Shown piece by piece: positions 49,338 to 62,648 of a stretch of DNA of 64,000 nt. Origin of the DNA: Excoecaria cochinchinensis. Lineage: Eukaryota > Streptophyta > Magnoliopsida > Malpighiales > Euphorbiaceae. Both the position numbers and the translations under genes were made by a program. The stretch covers positions 17,609,501 through 17,673,500 of the forward strand of contig CANTUQ010000058.1 of assembly GCA_947683425.1 (NCBI GenBank), read 5' to 3'. The stretch's first letter is position 1. Each line of letters begins with the position of its first letter. A model generated the notes under the pieces. It saw only the letters and a list, made by a program, of their open reading frames with translations. It was not told where the DNA came from and searched no databases.

Positions 49338-51848
49338 GGTCGGTTGCCAATAATAATGAAATAAAAGTAGCTAAATCGAGCCATGAGAAGGATGAATGGT
49401 TAAATCCAACCAAGCAAATAGGTGTTTCTTCATGCAACAGAAGAAAAAGAAATTAATTTATTCCTTTTTTAATGAAAAAAATAACTGGTTTATGTGATTG
49501 AGCTGCTTTTTTGTTTACGCGGTAATTGATTAAAACACAGCGAGCATTTTTATCGTTTTTAATAAACCCTACTCAGTCGATAATCGATATGGATTCAAAC
49601 AATTTTGATTGGGTTGTTTCTTATATTATCTTTCTTCTGCCTCTAGTCTGCAAGACAATTTTGATCGGGTTGTTAAATGGATTGTTGATGTTTGCGTCAA
49701 TAGCAAATTAAATCCCCCCATAATTTAACCAAATTGGTTTTATTCTTAAAAAAATCGCCAAATAAATTTTTTAAAAATCAATAAATTAAACCATATATAG
49801 ATAAAGTTGCCAAATTAGCATTTTTAATATATCTTGGTGAAGCAACAAAGAAATGGGTTAAATTGGTTGGGCCAGCCCACTCGACTCATTTAATTTATGG
49901 GTCAATCCAAATCTGCAAGGCCCATTTATAATTAGATCCGATTTTATTCATTAAATTTTATCCGATTCAATTCATTTGTCATATTTAAATTTATTTATCT
50001 AAATTATACATGTTTTAATTTTTTTTTTTTTAAAAAAGAGAGTTGTTGCTTCACCAAGAAACTTGTCTTAACTGATAATGATATGTGGAATGTTTCTCTT
50101 TATAAAATAATTAAAGTATAACTTTAAGGTATTGCTAAGTAGCACTTAAGTGAGCAATACAAGAGAAATTAATACTATTTTGAGATGACTTTTTATGTTA
50201 ACATCATAATTCATTTGCCCTTTTTAGTGATATTGCTAATTAGTGACTTTCACTTCACTTTGCTTTATCCTGATTTACAAATTGCAGTAACTGAAAATGA
50301 CTCATCCCACCAACCTTGTCTGAGTTAGTTGATAGATTTTTTTTTTTTCTATGCTTTTGGTTTATGGACAGAAATTTTTTTTTCTAAGAATTAAAATTAT
50401 TTTTACTATATATAATTATATGCATTTTCATCTTGGTTTTATAAATGATATATTAACCTGATCTCAACAACAATATTATTTCCTTAATTAGCAAATGTAC
50501 TTTGATATAATGTTAATAAATCGCTTATTCAACTTTCTTCTCCACTTTTGTTGGAGATAGTTTCACCCAAACAAAAAAAAATCTATTTTTTAGATGATTT
50601 TCTTTTATTCATTTCTATATATATATATTTGAAGTCTACTTACAAGATTAATTCAGAATCGCACCATAAACTCTCTCTTCAAAACATTTAAATATACTTC
50701 ATATCAATTACTTGAGTTCTAAACTTCTGATTAATAATGCATTTTTTTTTTAATTTCAGAACCGTATATATTTATTTATGAAGTTCTTATTTATATAAGT
50801 GGCAAATAGATCAAAATGAAAGTTTGAATCGAATCATAATAAATTAGGTTATATAAATTATCATATCGTAAATAAATTAAAATTGAACAAATTATAAATG
50901 AATCGGATCATAATTCAAATGTTTAATGGATAAACAGGTTGGAAGACATTTGAGATTTTGCCTATAATTTTTTTATAAAAGAAAAAAAAAAGATGAAATA
51001 ATTAAAAAAAAAGGGGGGAAAGGAAAGTGCACACTGCTTGCATGTGCCGGCAGCAACATAATAAGACAACTTAATTAACCATAATATGAATATGAAAAGG
51101 GAGAAAAGCATGCTTGTGATTATGATTGCCTTAGTTGCTAAGTATGAAGGCTCAAAAGCTTAAATTTTAAAGTAAACCAAGGTTTTATTGTTTAATTTTC
51201 TTGGAAATATAGTATTGTAATCGATTGGGAAATATATTATACAAATTTTTTAAATTTGTCTCACAAAACTCTCTATATACTTAATTTTTTTCTTTTTCAA
51301 GTGACCTCTTACCTTTTAAACTTAATCAAAGTTAACTTTTTATTTTAAAATACCATGTAACACAATAAAATATTATCTAATTTTTAAATTAATTTTTTTA
51401 GCATACCATATAGTGTTTTATTTTAGTAAAATTTAAGCAAACAAATGAATTTGAGAGCTTAGACAGAAAGGATTAAAAGTGAAGTTAAATTGAAGGTAAA
51501 TTATAATTTAATTTTGGACCGTTGACATCTCTTTTATATGCATTTTTATTTTGATTTTGTGACAATGAAAATTATAAGATTAGCAAATTTTACTGCCATA
51601 TAACAGTTGTTTTTGTTATCATTGTAAGTTAATGTCTAGAAGCATTGTATTTACTGCCATGTTTGTTTGATGATAATATCGCTTTTATTTGCTGTGGAAG
51701 CATACAACAGCTGTTTAATGTCTAGTTAAATCTTTTTAGCGCTTCATATATAGGCTCAAATTAGGTATCATATAATGAGATGCGTGCTGCGATTAAATCA
51801 CTTTTAAAGGTGATGCTTGGTAGCGAGGCCTGGACATTGTTTTATTAC
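49338..51848. other. Gene-poor AT-rich intergenic region
   Basis: No gene recognised. Several poly-A/T runs. The 61-codon ORF at 49526-49711 has no domain. Confidence 0.5.
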
Positions 51849-52095
51849 CTGACGTGGCGGCCCCAGGAGTGAGCATTTTAACAGCGTGTGGACACATGGT
51901 AACACTATAACAAGAGTACTTGGGGATAAAAGAATACTTCCATTCAACAGAGATTCTGGGACATCCATGGCTTGCCCACAAGCAACAGAAACTGCAGCTT
52001 ATATTAAGTCATTTCATCCAACATGGTCTCCTGCTGCCATCAATTTTTTCTATTGGTTTTCCAAGACTAAGGCATTGAAGCTTTCTATGTGCTAA
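51849..52095 (+). pseudogene. Subtilisin-like protease (cucumisin type) fragment
   Basis: PDVAAPGVSILTA is followed by a stop and a frame change, then RDSGTSMACPQATETAAYIK and SFHPTWSPAAIN. These match the plant subtilase segments PDVxAPGVxILAA and GTSMACPHxxGxAAYxKSxHPxWSPAAIK, including the catalytic Ser of GTSMACP. Only about 80 residues remain, with no N-terminal catalytic Asp/His parts nearby. It is a relic, probably left by an ancient duplication. Confidence 0.82.
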
Positions 52096-53530
52096 TTTGT
52101 TCTTCAATAGAAGTGTGAGGTGCATAGAGTATGTTTGGAAGTGTTTGTTAGAAGTGCTGGGAACTTTGTCTTAGAGACGTTTAATAACTTTGTTTGCATT
52201 TGGTTCTTTGTTGGATATTGTTTTTCTTCTTTAAAAAGCATTGAAACCTCTTATTCTGGTACTATTGTTTGCAGATTTGGTGAATATTTACTTAAAGATT
52301 ATTTTTTTTTAGTAAAAAAAAAATTAGTCAAATGTTTCGATCTACGGCCCCTCTTTGATCCGTATATATTTCGATCTAACCTCGATACTTTCACAACTTG
52401 ACCCATTTATAACCAGATTCAAACCATTTATATCCCAGTACATAACCACAATTATTTATTTGAGCACACACAATTACTTGCTTGGGCATACAATAAAAGA
52501 AACTTGCCTGCCACTTTAATTGGATTGGGCTCAAATCCACTAGAAAATAAATGATTTAGAGAGTTAACAAAACTAATTCATTTATTTAATAAAATTGAAG
52601 GAAGTGAGAAATGGCTTGCAAATTTTGAATGTTTGATTGGATTCACTAAAACAAGTGAGTGAGGTGAGGGCTTATATTTATATATATATATATTCGATAA
52701 AAAAAAAGAAGAGTGGAGACTCGAATATGAAATTTTCCGATATATTAATACAAGATTTATCATTAAAATATCCCCTTGTGGACAATATTTATGTATTATT
52801 AATTAGCACTAAAATATGGTTAATTATTATTTTTTGATATATTATATTTTTTCTATCGTGCTTAATTAATATTAATTAAGTTCTCTAATAATTTCTCTTA
52901 TTATTTATGGCTCCATTTAAAAGTGATATGATTAACTACCACATTTTATTATGTGGTTTAATATGTGATAGTTGACGTGAATATTAAGAACTCTTATTAT
53001 GGTTAAATTATTACAAACTATTTGCAACCTGTTAACATAATTACGTAATTACAAACTTCATAAATTGTGGTTTCGATATCTATATTCTATAGCATATGTG
53101 AAAGGATATATATGGATATTTTTATAACATTGAGGGCATTTTTTAAAAAATAGAAAAATTAGATTTGGATCGAAAGAGGATACGTGGACAAATAATAGAT
53201 GCGAACTGGAAATCCATCAGCTGAGTCCACATCCAATTACAGAAAAGGGTACTACGTTTTTAATAATCGAGGGCATTTTAAAAAAAATAAATAATTAAAG
53301 GATAAATGTGTATATTTCTAAAAAGTTTAGGACTTTATTCCAAAGACTTGCCGGATCGGGCTTCAAGCAATCGAAAGATAAACTGTATAGACAGCTTAGG
53401 CCTTTATTTAAATAGTCGGGTCATAATCCTGGACCCGGTTGATTATGGGCCACGTTAATTTTACAGTTTCTTATTCTATTGATTGCTTCTAAAGCCGATA
53501 TCTCACTTGTCCTCACCCGTCTGTGCGGTC
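52096..53530. other. Intergenic region and promoter of the zinc-ribbon membrane protein gene
   Basis: AT-rich with no recognisable gene. An (AT)n tract lies at 52676-52692. The region adjoining 53531 should hold the promoter and leader of the downstream gene. Confidence 0.5.
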
Positions 53531-56021
53531 ATGACCACAACTCTGCCATGGCGGCAGCCACCGTTCCGGGCGCTCCCTTCCCGCCGCCGTGCAATATCAC
53601 TTCGCCAAGTAGTCACTGTGCGCGCCTTCCAGCGTGGCGATTTTGATAGGTTCGCAAGGAATGCTTGGCGAACCGCTAATGATGGCTTTGAGCAGTTCAT
53701 TTACGAGGCCAGGAAGGCCGCCGAGCGCCTCGACCGTAGGTACTCTGTTTCGCGTCGACTCTCTTCTGTTGCAGAATCTGCGGCTTATCGTGCCCGTGAG
53801 ATCGATAGAGAGCTGGAGATTGGTGTCCGATGGCGCACTTTTACCATGGATTTTCGTAGAAATTGGCCTAGGGTTTGTTCTCTTTTCTTTTTGACTGCTA
53901 TTAATTCGATAGTCAATTATGTGAAAATAAAAAAAAAAAACATGGTTTTTATTTACTTTGTCTAGTTCTAGTCTATACTCTGTTTTTACTAATTATTTGG
54001 GACCTCAAGAGTTATTGCGTTTGGTTGATTCGGTTTAGTTATTTAATTGTCATTGTTCTGATTTTTGCAGTATAGGAGGCAGTTCAATGATTTCCTGGAT
54101 ACGCCAATAGGAAGGGGTTTTGCCGTGAGTATACTTTTCCTTTACTTATTAGTTTACTTATAAGTTCGTTAATGTGAAATATATGAATTCTTCTACGTAG
54201 CGATAGTTTCATATATATAATTCATGAGTTCCAGAAGTGGAACTTGTACAGAAGTGGTGCATAAGATAATGGACAAATGGAGGTCTTTATTTGAGAATAT
54301 AGAAAAAGTATAAAAGCCCTATAAATATGCTATTGATGTTGAAAATGGTAAAGCTATAAATGGTTATTGTCTTGCACCTTTAAATAAACTAAGTGCTTAA
54401 AAGTTTAAGAAAGTTGGACAGAGATATTGCCTGTGGTGTGCAGCTTGTAATTCTTAATGTTCTCAAAGATATTGGAGGTTTAACATAAACCCATCTGGTT
54501 TCAAAGATGAAATGATAGAGGAGTATTTTGTACATTTCAGAAGCCAATTAGTTATTTTCCACAAGTTGTGGAATGAAAATTTCAAGCTGCCTTGTTGGAT
54601 TTTTTTTTTGTCCACTCTTGGAAGTTTTGTTTTTCTCTTATTCGTTTTACCTCACTTCATGCAGTTTGAATATTATTGATTTTTTTTTTCTCTCTTGTGT
54701 TTGCAGACTATTTTCTTTCTGTGGTTTGCATTATCTGGGTGGCTATTTCGATTCTTGATATTTGCTACATGGGTTCTGCCATTCGCTGCACCTCTTCTCA
54801 TTGGGACTGTGGCAAATAATCTTATCATTAAGGTATAACTTTTTATTGGTACTTAGAATTTAATCTTTTCTGTCTTATTTTGCTTTTGTTGGTATTTCGT
54901 TTACATTGTACTTCAGGTGTCTGATAACCTTCTTTTTCATGGAAAATCAGTTTCTATGCATTTTTCATGCTTATGAATCATGTTATATGATTTAGTCAAA
55001 ATGAGTTCTTCCTCATGTGCTACAATGGAATATTCATTTTCCTTGAATGTTAAAATGTGTCTAAAATTGAAAGTAATGTGAAGATCACATGCATCTGTTT
55101 TTGTTTTAGTGATTATATTTATCTTTAGGTCCTCAGTGGATGATAGGCAAACTAGTTGTTCTTGATTTTCTCGTAGGAGGCACCTCACAGTCTCCGTGTA
55201 TGTCAGGAATTTGATGAGCTTTCTGGTTAGAATATCTCAGTATGAAAGTTTAAGCTGAACCTTTTTTTCTTTAGTTGCAAGGATGGGGTGTTTTGAGTTG
55301 AATATATGATGTGGCAAGAGCCTTTCATTTTGGTTAAGATGCATGCAACATTTGTAGAGGGAAGAGCTAAATAAGATACCTTGCCCAAAAATTTCCAGAC
55401 ACTGTCCTACTTAGTTGGGTGTTTTTTTTTTTTTTTGCTGTTTTGGGGGGGGGGGGGGGGGGGTTGGGTTTGTGCGCATATTGTTTTATAGTAATCTCCT
55501 TTGTGATATGCCCCTCAAATTGAACAACTGATTAGAATTATGCTAAGGGAAGGATGCTACCAAATAATTAATGTCCTTGCCACAAATATTTTCTTATTTT
55601 TTAGTAAATTGCCAGAAGTTCTAGACCATATCTTCTGGAAATATTCACTTAGCTCTTGCATCTTAATGAAATGGCTTAGTACAATGCGTATGTTGTTATT
55701 TGCTAATATTGCTGATAATCTAACTATCCTGACTGAACTTATGCTTCAATTTACAATTATATTCTATTGGCCTGTTTTTTCTTGACAAAGCAAATATTGT
55801 AATTTGCTGGCTCTTTGTTTGAAACTTGGCAGGGGGCTTGTCCAGCATGTAAGAGGCAATTTGCTGGATACAAGAATCAAGTAATTCGCTGCACAGGCTG
55901 TGGTAACATTGTGTGGCAGCCAGAAGGAGACTTATTTTCAAGGGGTGGTGGTAGAGGTAGAGGAACTTCTTCGTCTAAGTCTGATCCTGACATTATTGAT
56001 GTTGAATTTGAGGAAAAATGA
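53531..56021 (+). CDS. Plastid-type membrane protein with C-terminal zinc ribbon, unknown function
   Basis: Four phase-0 exons: 53531-53872, 54071-54124, 54707-54832 and 55833-56021; 711 nt, 236 aa. The first 45 residues are rich in Arg, Ser, Thr and Pro with almost no acids (PWRQPPFRALPSRRRAISL), which resembles a chloroplast transit peptide. Then comes a charged helical part (FARNAWRTANDGFEQFIYEA, RKAAERLDRR), then a strongly hydrophobic segment in exon 3 (FFLWFALSGWLFRFLIFATW, continuing through residue 170; one or two membrane spans). The end is a treble-clef-like CPAC...CTGC zinc ribbon (C177, C180, C194, C197) followed by a Gly/Arg stretch and an acidic tail (IIDVEFEEK). I know proteins of this plan only as uncharacterised chloroplast proteins. 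The upstream in-frame TTG extension is not used; ATG 53531 is the first. Confidence 0.88.
55423..55463. repeat. Poly-T and 19-base G homopolymer in intron
   Basis: A run of 15 T, then G19 (55445-55463) in the third intron of the zinc-ribbon protein gene. G19 can fold into quadruplex on the sense RNA. Confidence 0.95.
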
Positions 56022-57803
56022 CAAAAGATATTTGATGTTTTCAACTAATGGTTCCCTTGTGTAATGTGCATGGAATGTCAAATACATAGGAAATTTGGAG
56101 GAAGATAGTTTTGTATGCAAGTTTTAGGCCGTTGAGTTTTGTGATCAGTAGCTAGCTGCCTGTCTTCTGAGTGTGTAGGAATAGTTCAAGATTTTTACAT
56201 GCAGATGAGGAACTAAATATCAAAGACCCTGCAAATGTACCATATGTTTTGTTCATAAATATCACAAGAATAATTTTTCCTCACATGGTGAAATGGTTTG
56301 GTGAACTAGCAGAGAATAATCTTTGGCGATTAATAGGATGCATTTGCAGGCAGAGAAGTCTTGAAGTTTCCCCGATTTACGGTTAAACTATGAAAGTTGT
56401 ATTTTGCACTTGGGATAGGGATAAGAAGTTTTTTTATTTTTTTATTTTTTTTCTCATATACTTAAAAGTCAAGCAATAATTAATAATTTGGTGCACATAA
56501 ATCTAGACTGTAGGGTTGTGCGTCTCTTGTTGATGCAAATTTTATTGATACGCGTACCAAATCACATCCTTTAAAAGTCAGTCAAACCATTTTATTTGCT
56601 TCAGGATAAAAAAAATTGTTATTTTTTACCAGGGCAATAGAAAAATACGAGCATATGAACATGAGTTTGATTTCATATAATTTATTTGTACTTGGCTTCT
56701 GTTAACATTATTTTAACCATCCAAATCAATGATGCGATTTCGTTAGAAGTAAGATTGTTTAGGAATGGGGATCGAATTATACGAAATGTATCAGAATATG
56801 ATAAATATGCAATTTTTAGACCATGAGCTATACTTAATCAGGTTCAAATGGGTGGAAATTGAATTTTAGTGAATTAAAAGAATTATCAAATTTTCAACTA
56901 TTTAAATTTCAAGTGATTTTCCGTTCAAATTTAACTCAATTAATTTGAACTCAATTGATTTGATAGATTTTGTGAAATAGAGTTACAAATTTCATATTCT
57001 GACCTCACAAAACCCAAAAAAAAAAGGTGCATAGGGTTGGTTTCTGTGTACACAATATGATCACATATCCAGAGAAATGTTGGAATATTCAGGAAATGAC
57101 AGATTTATTGAGGAAGAATGAAGCAACAAGGAGCTTTGGGTGGCGCAGCAACCAATTGCATATTAGATATAGCGTGGACTGTGGAAGACAATCGAGCAGC
57201 TTTTACTCCCTCACCACATGTTACCAACCCAAATTTCCTAAAATAAGAATGATTCTGATAAATCACTGCTCACAACTTTCTTATTTGGGAGGATTAAATT
57301 TTCTCAATCAACAGTGTTTAGTGGACAACTTGTAATAAACTTTACCCCTTCAACTGTTCTTGTTCTTGATGACAGAATGTAAATTCTCCTAGCCATGGAG
57401 GACATGCAGGACAACTTGATTGGTCCCAATATAATCTATTACACACCTAAATTTTTGTAGTAGATTTCTCGGTTTTTAAACTTTGTTAAAATGAACCCGT
57501 TACCCTTTATATGTCAAGTGCCGGAATATGATTTTATCTAACTTTAGAGTTGAATTATTTCATGTGATTGTGTTGCATGACACTTTAATAAAGTTTAGGT
57601 TGGTAAAAATATTCATGCAGTCTTTGTCTGCTTTTGTGTGGCAGTATCAGCAATCTAAAGAGTTAATATATATACGCTGTTGTCTACAGAAATTCTTAAA
57701 TGTCATTGTAAAGACAAGTAGTCAATTAGATTTTTAATTTAAGCACTACGGAGATCATATTGAACGAATTAAATATACATTATTAGGTTGGAGCAAATTC
57801 TGA
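56022..57803. other. Convergent intergenic region
   Basis: Between two genes that face each other; both 3' UTRs lie at the edges. ORFs at 57027-57335 and 57528-57737 show no known domain. Confidence 0.5.
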
Positions 57804-60297
57804 TTATACATAGACATGGCAATGAGTTTTTCTATACATCTCCAAGAAACTAGAAATTCTGGACATCCATAAAGCCAACTGATCTCTGTCTTCAAACAGC
57901 AGCTTTATAATATTCCCACCATTACATTTCATGCCAAGCAAATGGTATCCTTGAGCTTTCGCTTCTCGGTCTGCTTGCAGAATTCTATCTGTAAATCTTG
58001 AGACCTACCATTAGTGTTCCATTCAAAAAAAAAGAAAAAAATTATGTATTATAAAAAATTCAGGAAGTAGATTTAGGTCTTACACTCCTTGGATGCAATT
58101 AAAACTCCAAAATATTTCTTCTCTAGAATCAAAATCAGCTGCTTATGCTTCATATGAATGGAGACCAACCTAATCATTCTTTCTCCTGCTTACAAGTACA
58201 TCGCACATATATACTTAGTCATAGAATTCAACATTGATATATACAAGTTTCAGGATTCTAAAAAGCTGTTCTACCTGAAGGACTGATTATTGGTAATTTG
58301 GCAGATAATTTAACAGGCTCTTTCTTCTCAGGAAATTGCAGACCAGGCATTGTTCTTGTTTTCAGGGTTTCAGCTCCTCTTAAACCTGAAAAATATTAAA
58401 AAAGGGTTAGCTAAAACTAAATGAACCTCATACCCAACTTGTGAAAATATCAAATCCTGGCTCCGATTCTGTATGTGACTGGGTGTGTCAGTTACAAAAA
58501 TTACAGCTTATTATATGGCCTATAAATTAACTTACTTGTTGCAGTAGAAGCAGTAAGAGTGATCATATCAGCAGGGCTTTGCGCGGCAAGGCCAGAACTG
58601 ACAGCCGAAACAATATGAGTTTTTCGGGCACCTGCAGATTGTGCAGCTTCAGCACAAGCACTGGCAAGCAATGCTGCAGAATAGGCTAACACATTACTCA
58701 TTTTCATATCTTCATTATTATCATCCATAGCTATTTCCATGCGGTTAGTGGCTGCAAGTCCAGCAATTGCTGCAGCTAACTCTGTCACAGAAAGTGCAGC
58801 GTGTATTTTTGCTGTCAGATATCGAAACTCATCCTTCTTCTCCTCCTTCTTCACTCCCCTTTGCCACTTCATTAACATTTCTGTTACTGATTTTTCTCGT
58901 AACCACATCTTAATGCGCTTCAAGTTCATTTGTAGAGTAATTAGATATAAATAGAAAAAAGTAGTTAGAGATTTATTAAGTGTTTGCTGATTATTTACCT
59001 TGTTAATATGAAGTGATGGCAATGGCATTGATCTTTCAACAAGAGTTGTTCTCTGCAGAAACAATACCATTGTTTGGCTTTTGTATAAGATCAAGAAGCT
59101 GTTGAACAGTCTCTTAAAAAACATGTGACAGAATCATTTTACATAAGAAAATGTTCCTGTTCTGGCATACCCATAATTCATTTGGCTGAGTTGCTATATT
59201 TGTGCAGGGGGTTTGAGGTCGATGTGCATTTGCATCATCAACTTGTACAATTCCTTCTTCCTCACTGTGTTGGTCTTCCTTCTCTTTCTGCTCTTTTAAG
59301 CTGTGCTTCTCCTGAAATTCCAAGATTTCATTCTATCCAACTACACATAATTAGAAAAGGAACATATATCCCTTTGCAAGAGAATTGGAACTAATTAAGC
59401 GGCTTAATCTGTTACTTGTAGCATCATTGTACCATAAAAAAATTCTGGCCCTTATAATTTTTTTTTTTTAAGTGAGGCATCATATTATTCCAAATTAATA
59501 CCATAATGATAGACATAGCAGTAGAGTTCTCACATTGGATGAGGAGAATGTGCGTAGCAAAGTAGAGGAAGTTGGGCTCCAAGAGCGACATAAGAACTCC
59601 ATTGCGTGCATTGGAATATCCAAACACTCATAATTTTTATTATTTCTTCTTCCCATTTTCTCATTTCCTCTGCTCCAACCTCTAATAATATGCTCATCCT
59701 TCCCATTCTGATAAATAAATAAATAAATGTTTGAAATATTATTAATAGACTCACTTTGTAAATTGGCAATTGCTGCTTAGTTTTAAATGTGACCCTGCCT
59801 GGGGTCACTTCTTGAAGTTCCTCCGTATGCTTGCCAAGATTCAAGAACTATGTATTGCATAAAAAAAGATATAAAATAATCAGTATTTAGTAAGCAAATG
59901 AGAGGAAACGCTATTAATCCAAGGTAACTACTATGCATAAAAAGAGATAATTCCTAAAGAGGAATGGCATGCTCTATTTATAGCTAATTAGCTACTGCTT
60001 CTTCAAAACTTGTACACATTCTACAAGTGGAAATCACGTGGAAGGCATAAGCAACTTGCAGTTTCTGAACCCTAAATTATCTCACAATTACTATTAGAAA
60101 GCTGTTAATTGCAAACTTAAAAGACACTCAAAGATAATTAACATCTAATTAAGATAATTATCTAAGCACACAGGAAGATATATGGATCCAAGGCTAAAAG
60201 TCTTGGAGATAACACTTACCTGCCTTTTGAGGACAATATATTCATAAGTGATAGCAGATATCCCCCCTCTTGGCTCTTGCATATCTCTCTTACTCAT
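57804..60297 (-). CDS. FORKED/VAN3-binding-like protein (DUF828 plus PH-like domain)
   Basis: Nine exons: 60297-60220, 59847-59755, 59707-59534, 59311-59171, 59052-58999, 58917-58536, 58385-58275, 58185-58084 and 57988-57804; 1320 nt, 439 aa. The DUF828 part begins with PMHAMEFLCRSWSPTS (about residues 89-104) and continues with KMWLREKSVTEMLMKWQRG, AKIHAALSVTELAAAIAGLA, AALLASACAEAAQSAGA and SPADMITLTASTATSLRG. The C-terminal PH-like part holds RLVSIHMKHKQLILIL and AQGYHLLGMKCNGGNIIK. Family members (VAB, FKD1 and relatives) bind the ARF-GAP VAN3 and phosphoinositides at the trans-Golgi and steer PIN1 localisation and leaf vein closure. ATG 60297 was chosen; the frame is open further upstream, so an N-terminal extension is possible. 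Exon 8 has adjacent acceptors (58188 or 58185). Confidence 0.9.
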
Positions 60298-61722
60298 TTT
60301 TAATTTATTTCTTTTCTTTTTCATTAACAAGCATGTGTTTATGGTATTATTGTTGTTGAGAAACTTCTTATACTTAGTATTTAAATTTACTATTTCTAAC
60401 ATATTTCTGTTATAAAATTCTAAAATAGAATTACATAACTTGTTCTTCTGGTAACATATGTTTATATTAGATTTATAAAAAATAATTCTCATCTTAATTA
60501 AAAAACCACTATTATTATATAATTTTTTTGTGAAAATTATTAGATAAGTTTCAAACAAACATGCACAAATATATGCATTAATTAAAACCATACATGAAAA
60601 ACGAGATAGGTTATAGACGAATTACTCTTTTGCAAGTTATACACTAACTGGATTATAATCCAAAATCTAAATTCATCATTGTTAAACGATTCAAGCCATT
60701 TGACTTTTTTAACCTTTTCATTAAAAATAAAAAATTATAAACGTATAATATAACTTATAAAAGTAATTTTATATTATATAAATATCATAAGATTACAAAT
60801 AATATAAATAAATAGTAAATAGATGGGGTCATCTGGATTGGATTGGAGTCGGAAAAAACTTTGAGAATCAAATAAATCGATTATTACTAGATCATTTTAC
60901 AATCATGAATGGATTGAGTTGGATTCGAGAGTTGAGTAAAAAATTGCAGTTTTTGCATGTGAAGCTTTAAAATATTTCAAAAAAAGCACAAATCTATCAT
61001 TAATGTTTCAATTAGTACAATATTAATATCCATATTTTAAAATTAAGAGAAATTTACTCATTTTTTTAACAGTTTGTTGACGGTTATATTAGAATAAATA
61101 GATTAAAACATTAGGAAATTTTTTATCTCTTTTTACACCCTTTTGATAAGTAGTACTTTAATAAATAGATTAAAATATTATGGATAAATTTATATTTTTT
61201 ATTAAATTTGCATTTTTATCAAATATCACGTGCAAATTTGTACTTTTCTTTTTATATAAAAGATAAAGAAAAAAAAAGATATTAAAAAAGAAAAGAGATT
61301 CCTGCCATATCTCCAAGAAAAAGAGAACTGATAGCCTGAGGCACATTTGTATGCCAGATAAAAGGTTAATATAAATGCACCATGCTTAGTTATAAAAATT
61401 TAAACTATGTGTTTTTTTTTATTTTTTTTGGCAAATATTTATAACGAAATTTCCTAGAAATCTGTTACCCTTTGTGCCAAACACTAGAGAATTGCTCATT
61501 GTAGAATTTGCAGAGGTCACTGTTGTTGCATCGGTTAGGTAACTTTTTCTAATTGCTTTCCGATTTTTCTGTTCTAGCTATTAGGTGCTATTTGGACAAC
61601 ACTTTACTGCTTTAGGTGCTAACTGGACTGCTTTTACTCCACCGCAACAAAAAACATTTTTTCTTTTTAACCAAAACAGATTATTAGGGTTAGATCTTAT
61701 ATATATATATATAAAATATTGT

Positions 61723-61753
<31 letters not shown>

Positions 61754-61829
61754 GAAATGTTTAATATTTACAACAACACAGCCCTAATTCCATACCAGAT
61801 TGATTGACTTTTATGTTTTCAGTTCTTTT
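60298..61829. promoter_or_regulatory. Upstream region of the FORKED-like gene
   Basis: AT-rich; the promoter of the minus-strand gene should lie at the left edge. A (TA)n microsatellite occupies about 61699-61753. No other gene. Confidence 0.45.
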
Positions 61830-61837
61830 GTTCAATC

Positions 61838-62648
61838 CAATGTTTTTAAAACCGGATCGGACATCGACTCGGCCTGCCAACTGGGTCAGGAGTCAACTGG
61901 TTCGATCGGGTTGACTCGGAGTTTTTATTTTTTTTTTTAAATATAATTATTAATGAAAAATGAAAAATATAGTATATAAAAAATATAATTAAACAACATA
62001 TTAATTATTAAATATCAATATATTAACTATTTTTTATTTATTTTACTATTTTTTTATTAATAATAGTAAAAAATTAACTACAACAATTGAATTTTTTTGT
62101 TAAATATTTAAATTTATAAGAAAAATATAATTTTGAATTTATAATTTTTTTAATTTATTTTCAATTGTAAATTTATTTTTGTTACGTTATTAACTATTTT
62201 TATAATTATCATGTTTATATTAAATTGTTTTTTAATATTTCATTATATTTAAATTATTTAGTTATTAAATATCTAAAAAAATATAAAATATAAAATAAAA
62301 ATATAGTGAAAATGTTCAATTTTGTCAAGTTTATTATTATTATTATAAATTAATTTTATCATCAAATATAAATTTTTAATAGAACAATATTGAACAACTA
62401 TTAACCCTAATTATAAAAATAAATTTTATAAAAATATAAAAATATAATTTATAATATATTTAATGTTGACCGGTTCAACCCGGTTTTGACCGGTTCAACC
62501 CGGTTCTGGCCGGTTCAATCCGGTTCTTAAACAGTAAAATCCGATTTTTTGACATTTCTGGTTTTTATGTTGGATCGGACCAGTTTTTGATCCGGTTCGC
62601 GGTTGAACCGGTTCAACCGGCCGGTCCGGTCCGGTTTTCAAAACCATG
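61838..62648. mobile_element. hAT-type MITE, 811 bp
   Basis: Inverted ends CAATGTTTTTAAAACCGGAT and, read back, CATGGTTTTGAAAACCGGAC. A perfect 8-bp duplication GTTCAATC (61830-61837 and 62649-62656) flanks it. Both ends are rich in CCGGTTCAACCGG-like blocks, with three tandem 24-bp CCGGTTCAAYCCGGTTYTGG units near 62468-62526. AT-rich core, no coding potential. Confidence 0.92.

Noticed and set aside
57027..57335. 102-codon plus-strand ORF
   Set aside because: No domain, no splice partners and atypical composition; left as intergenic.
60298..60591. N-terminal extension of the FORKED-like protein
   Set aside because: The frame is open but the sequence is AT-rich and unlike the family; ATG 60297 followed by SKRDMQEP is the better start, although ATGs slightly upstream cannot be excluded.
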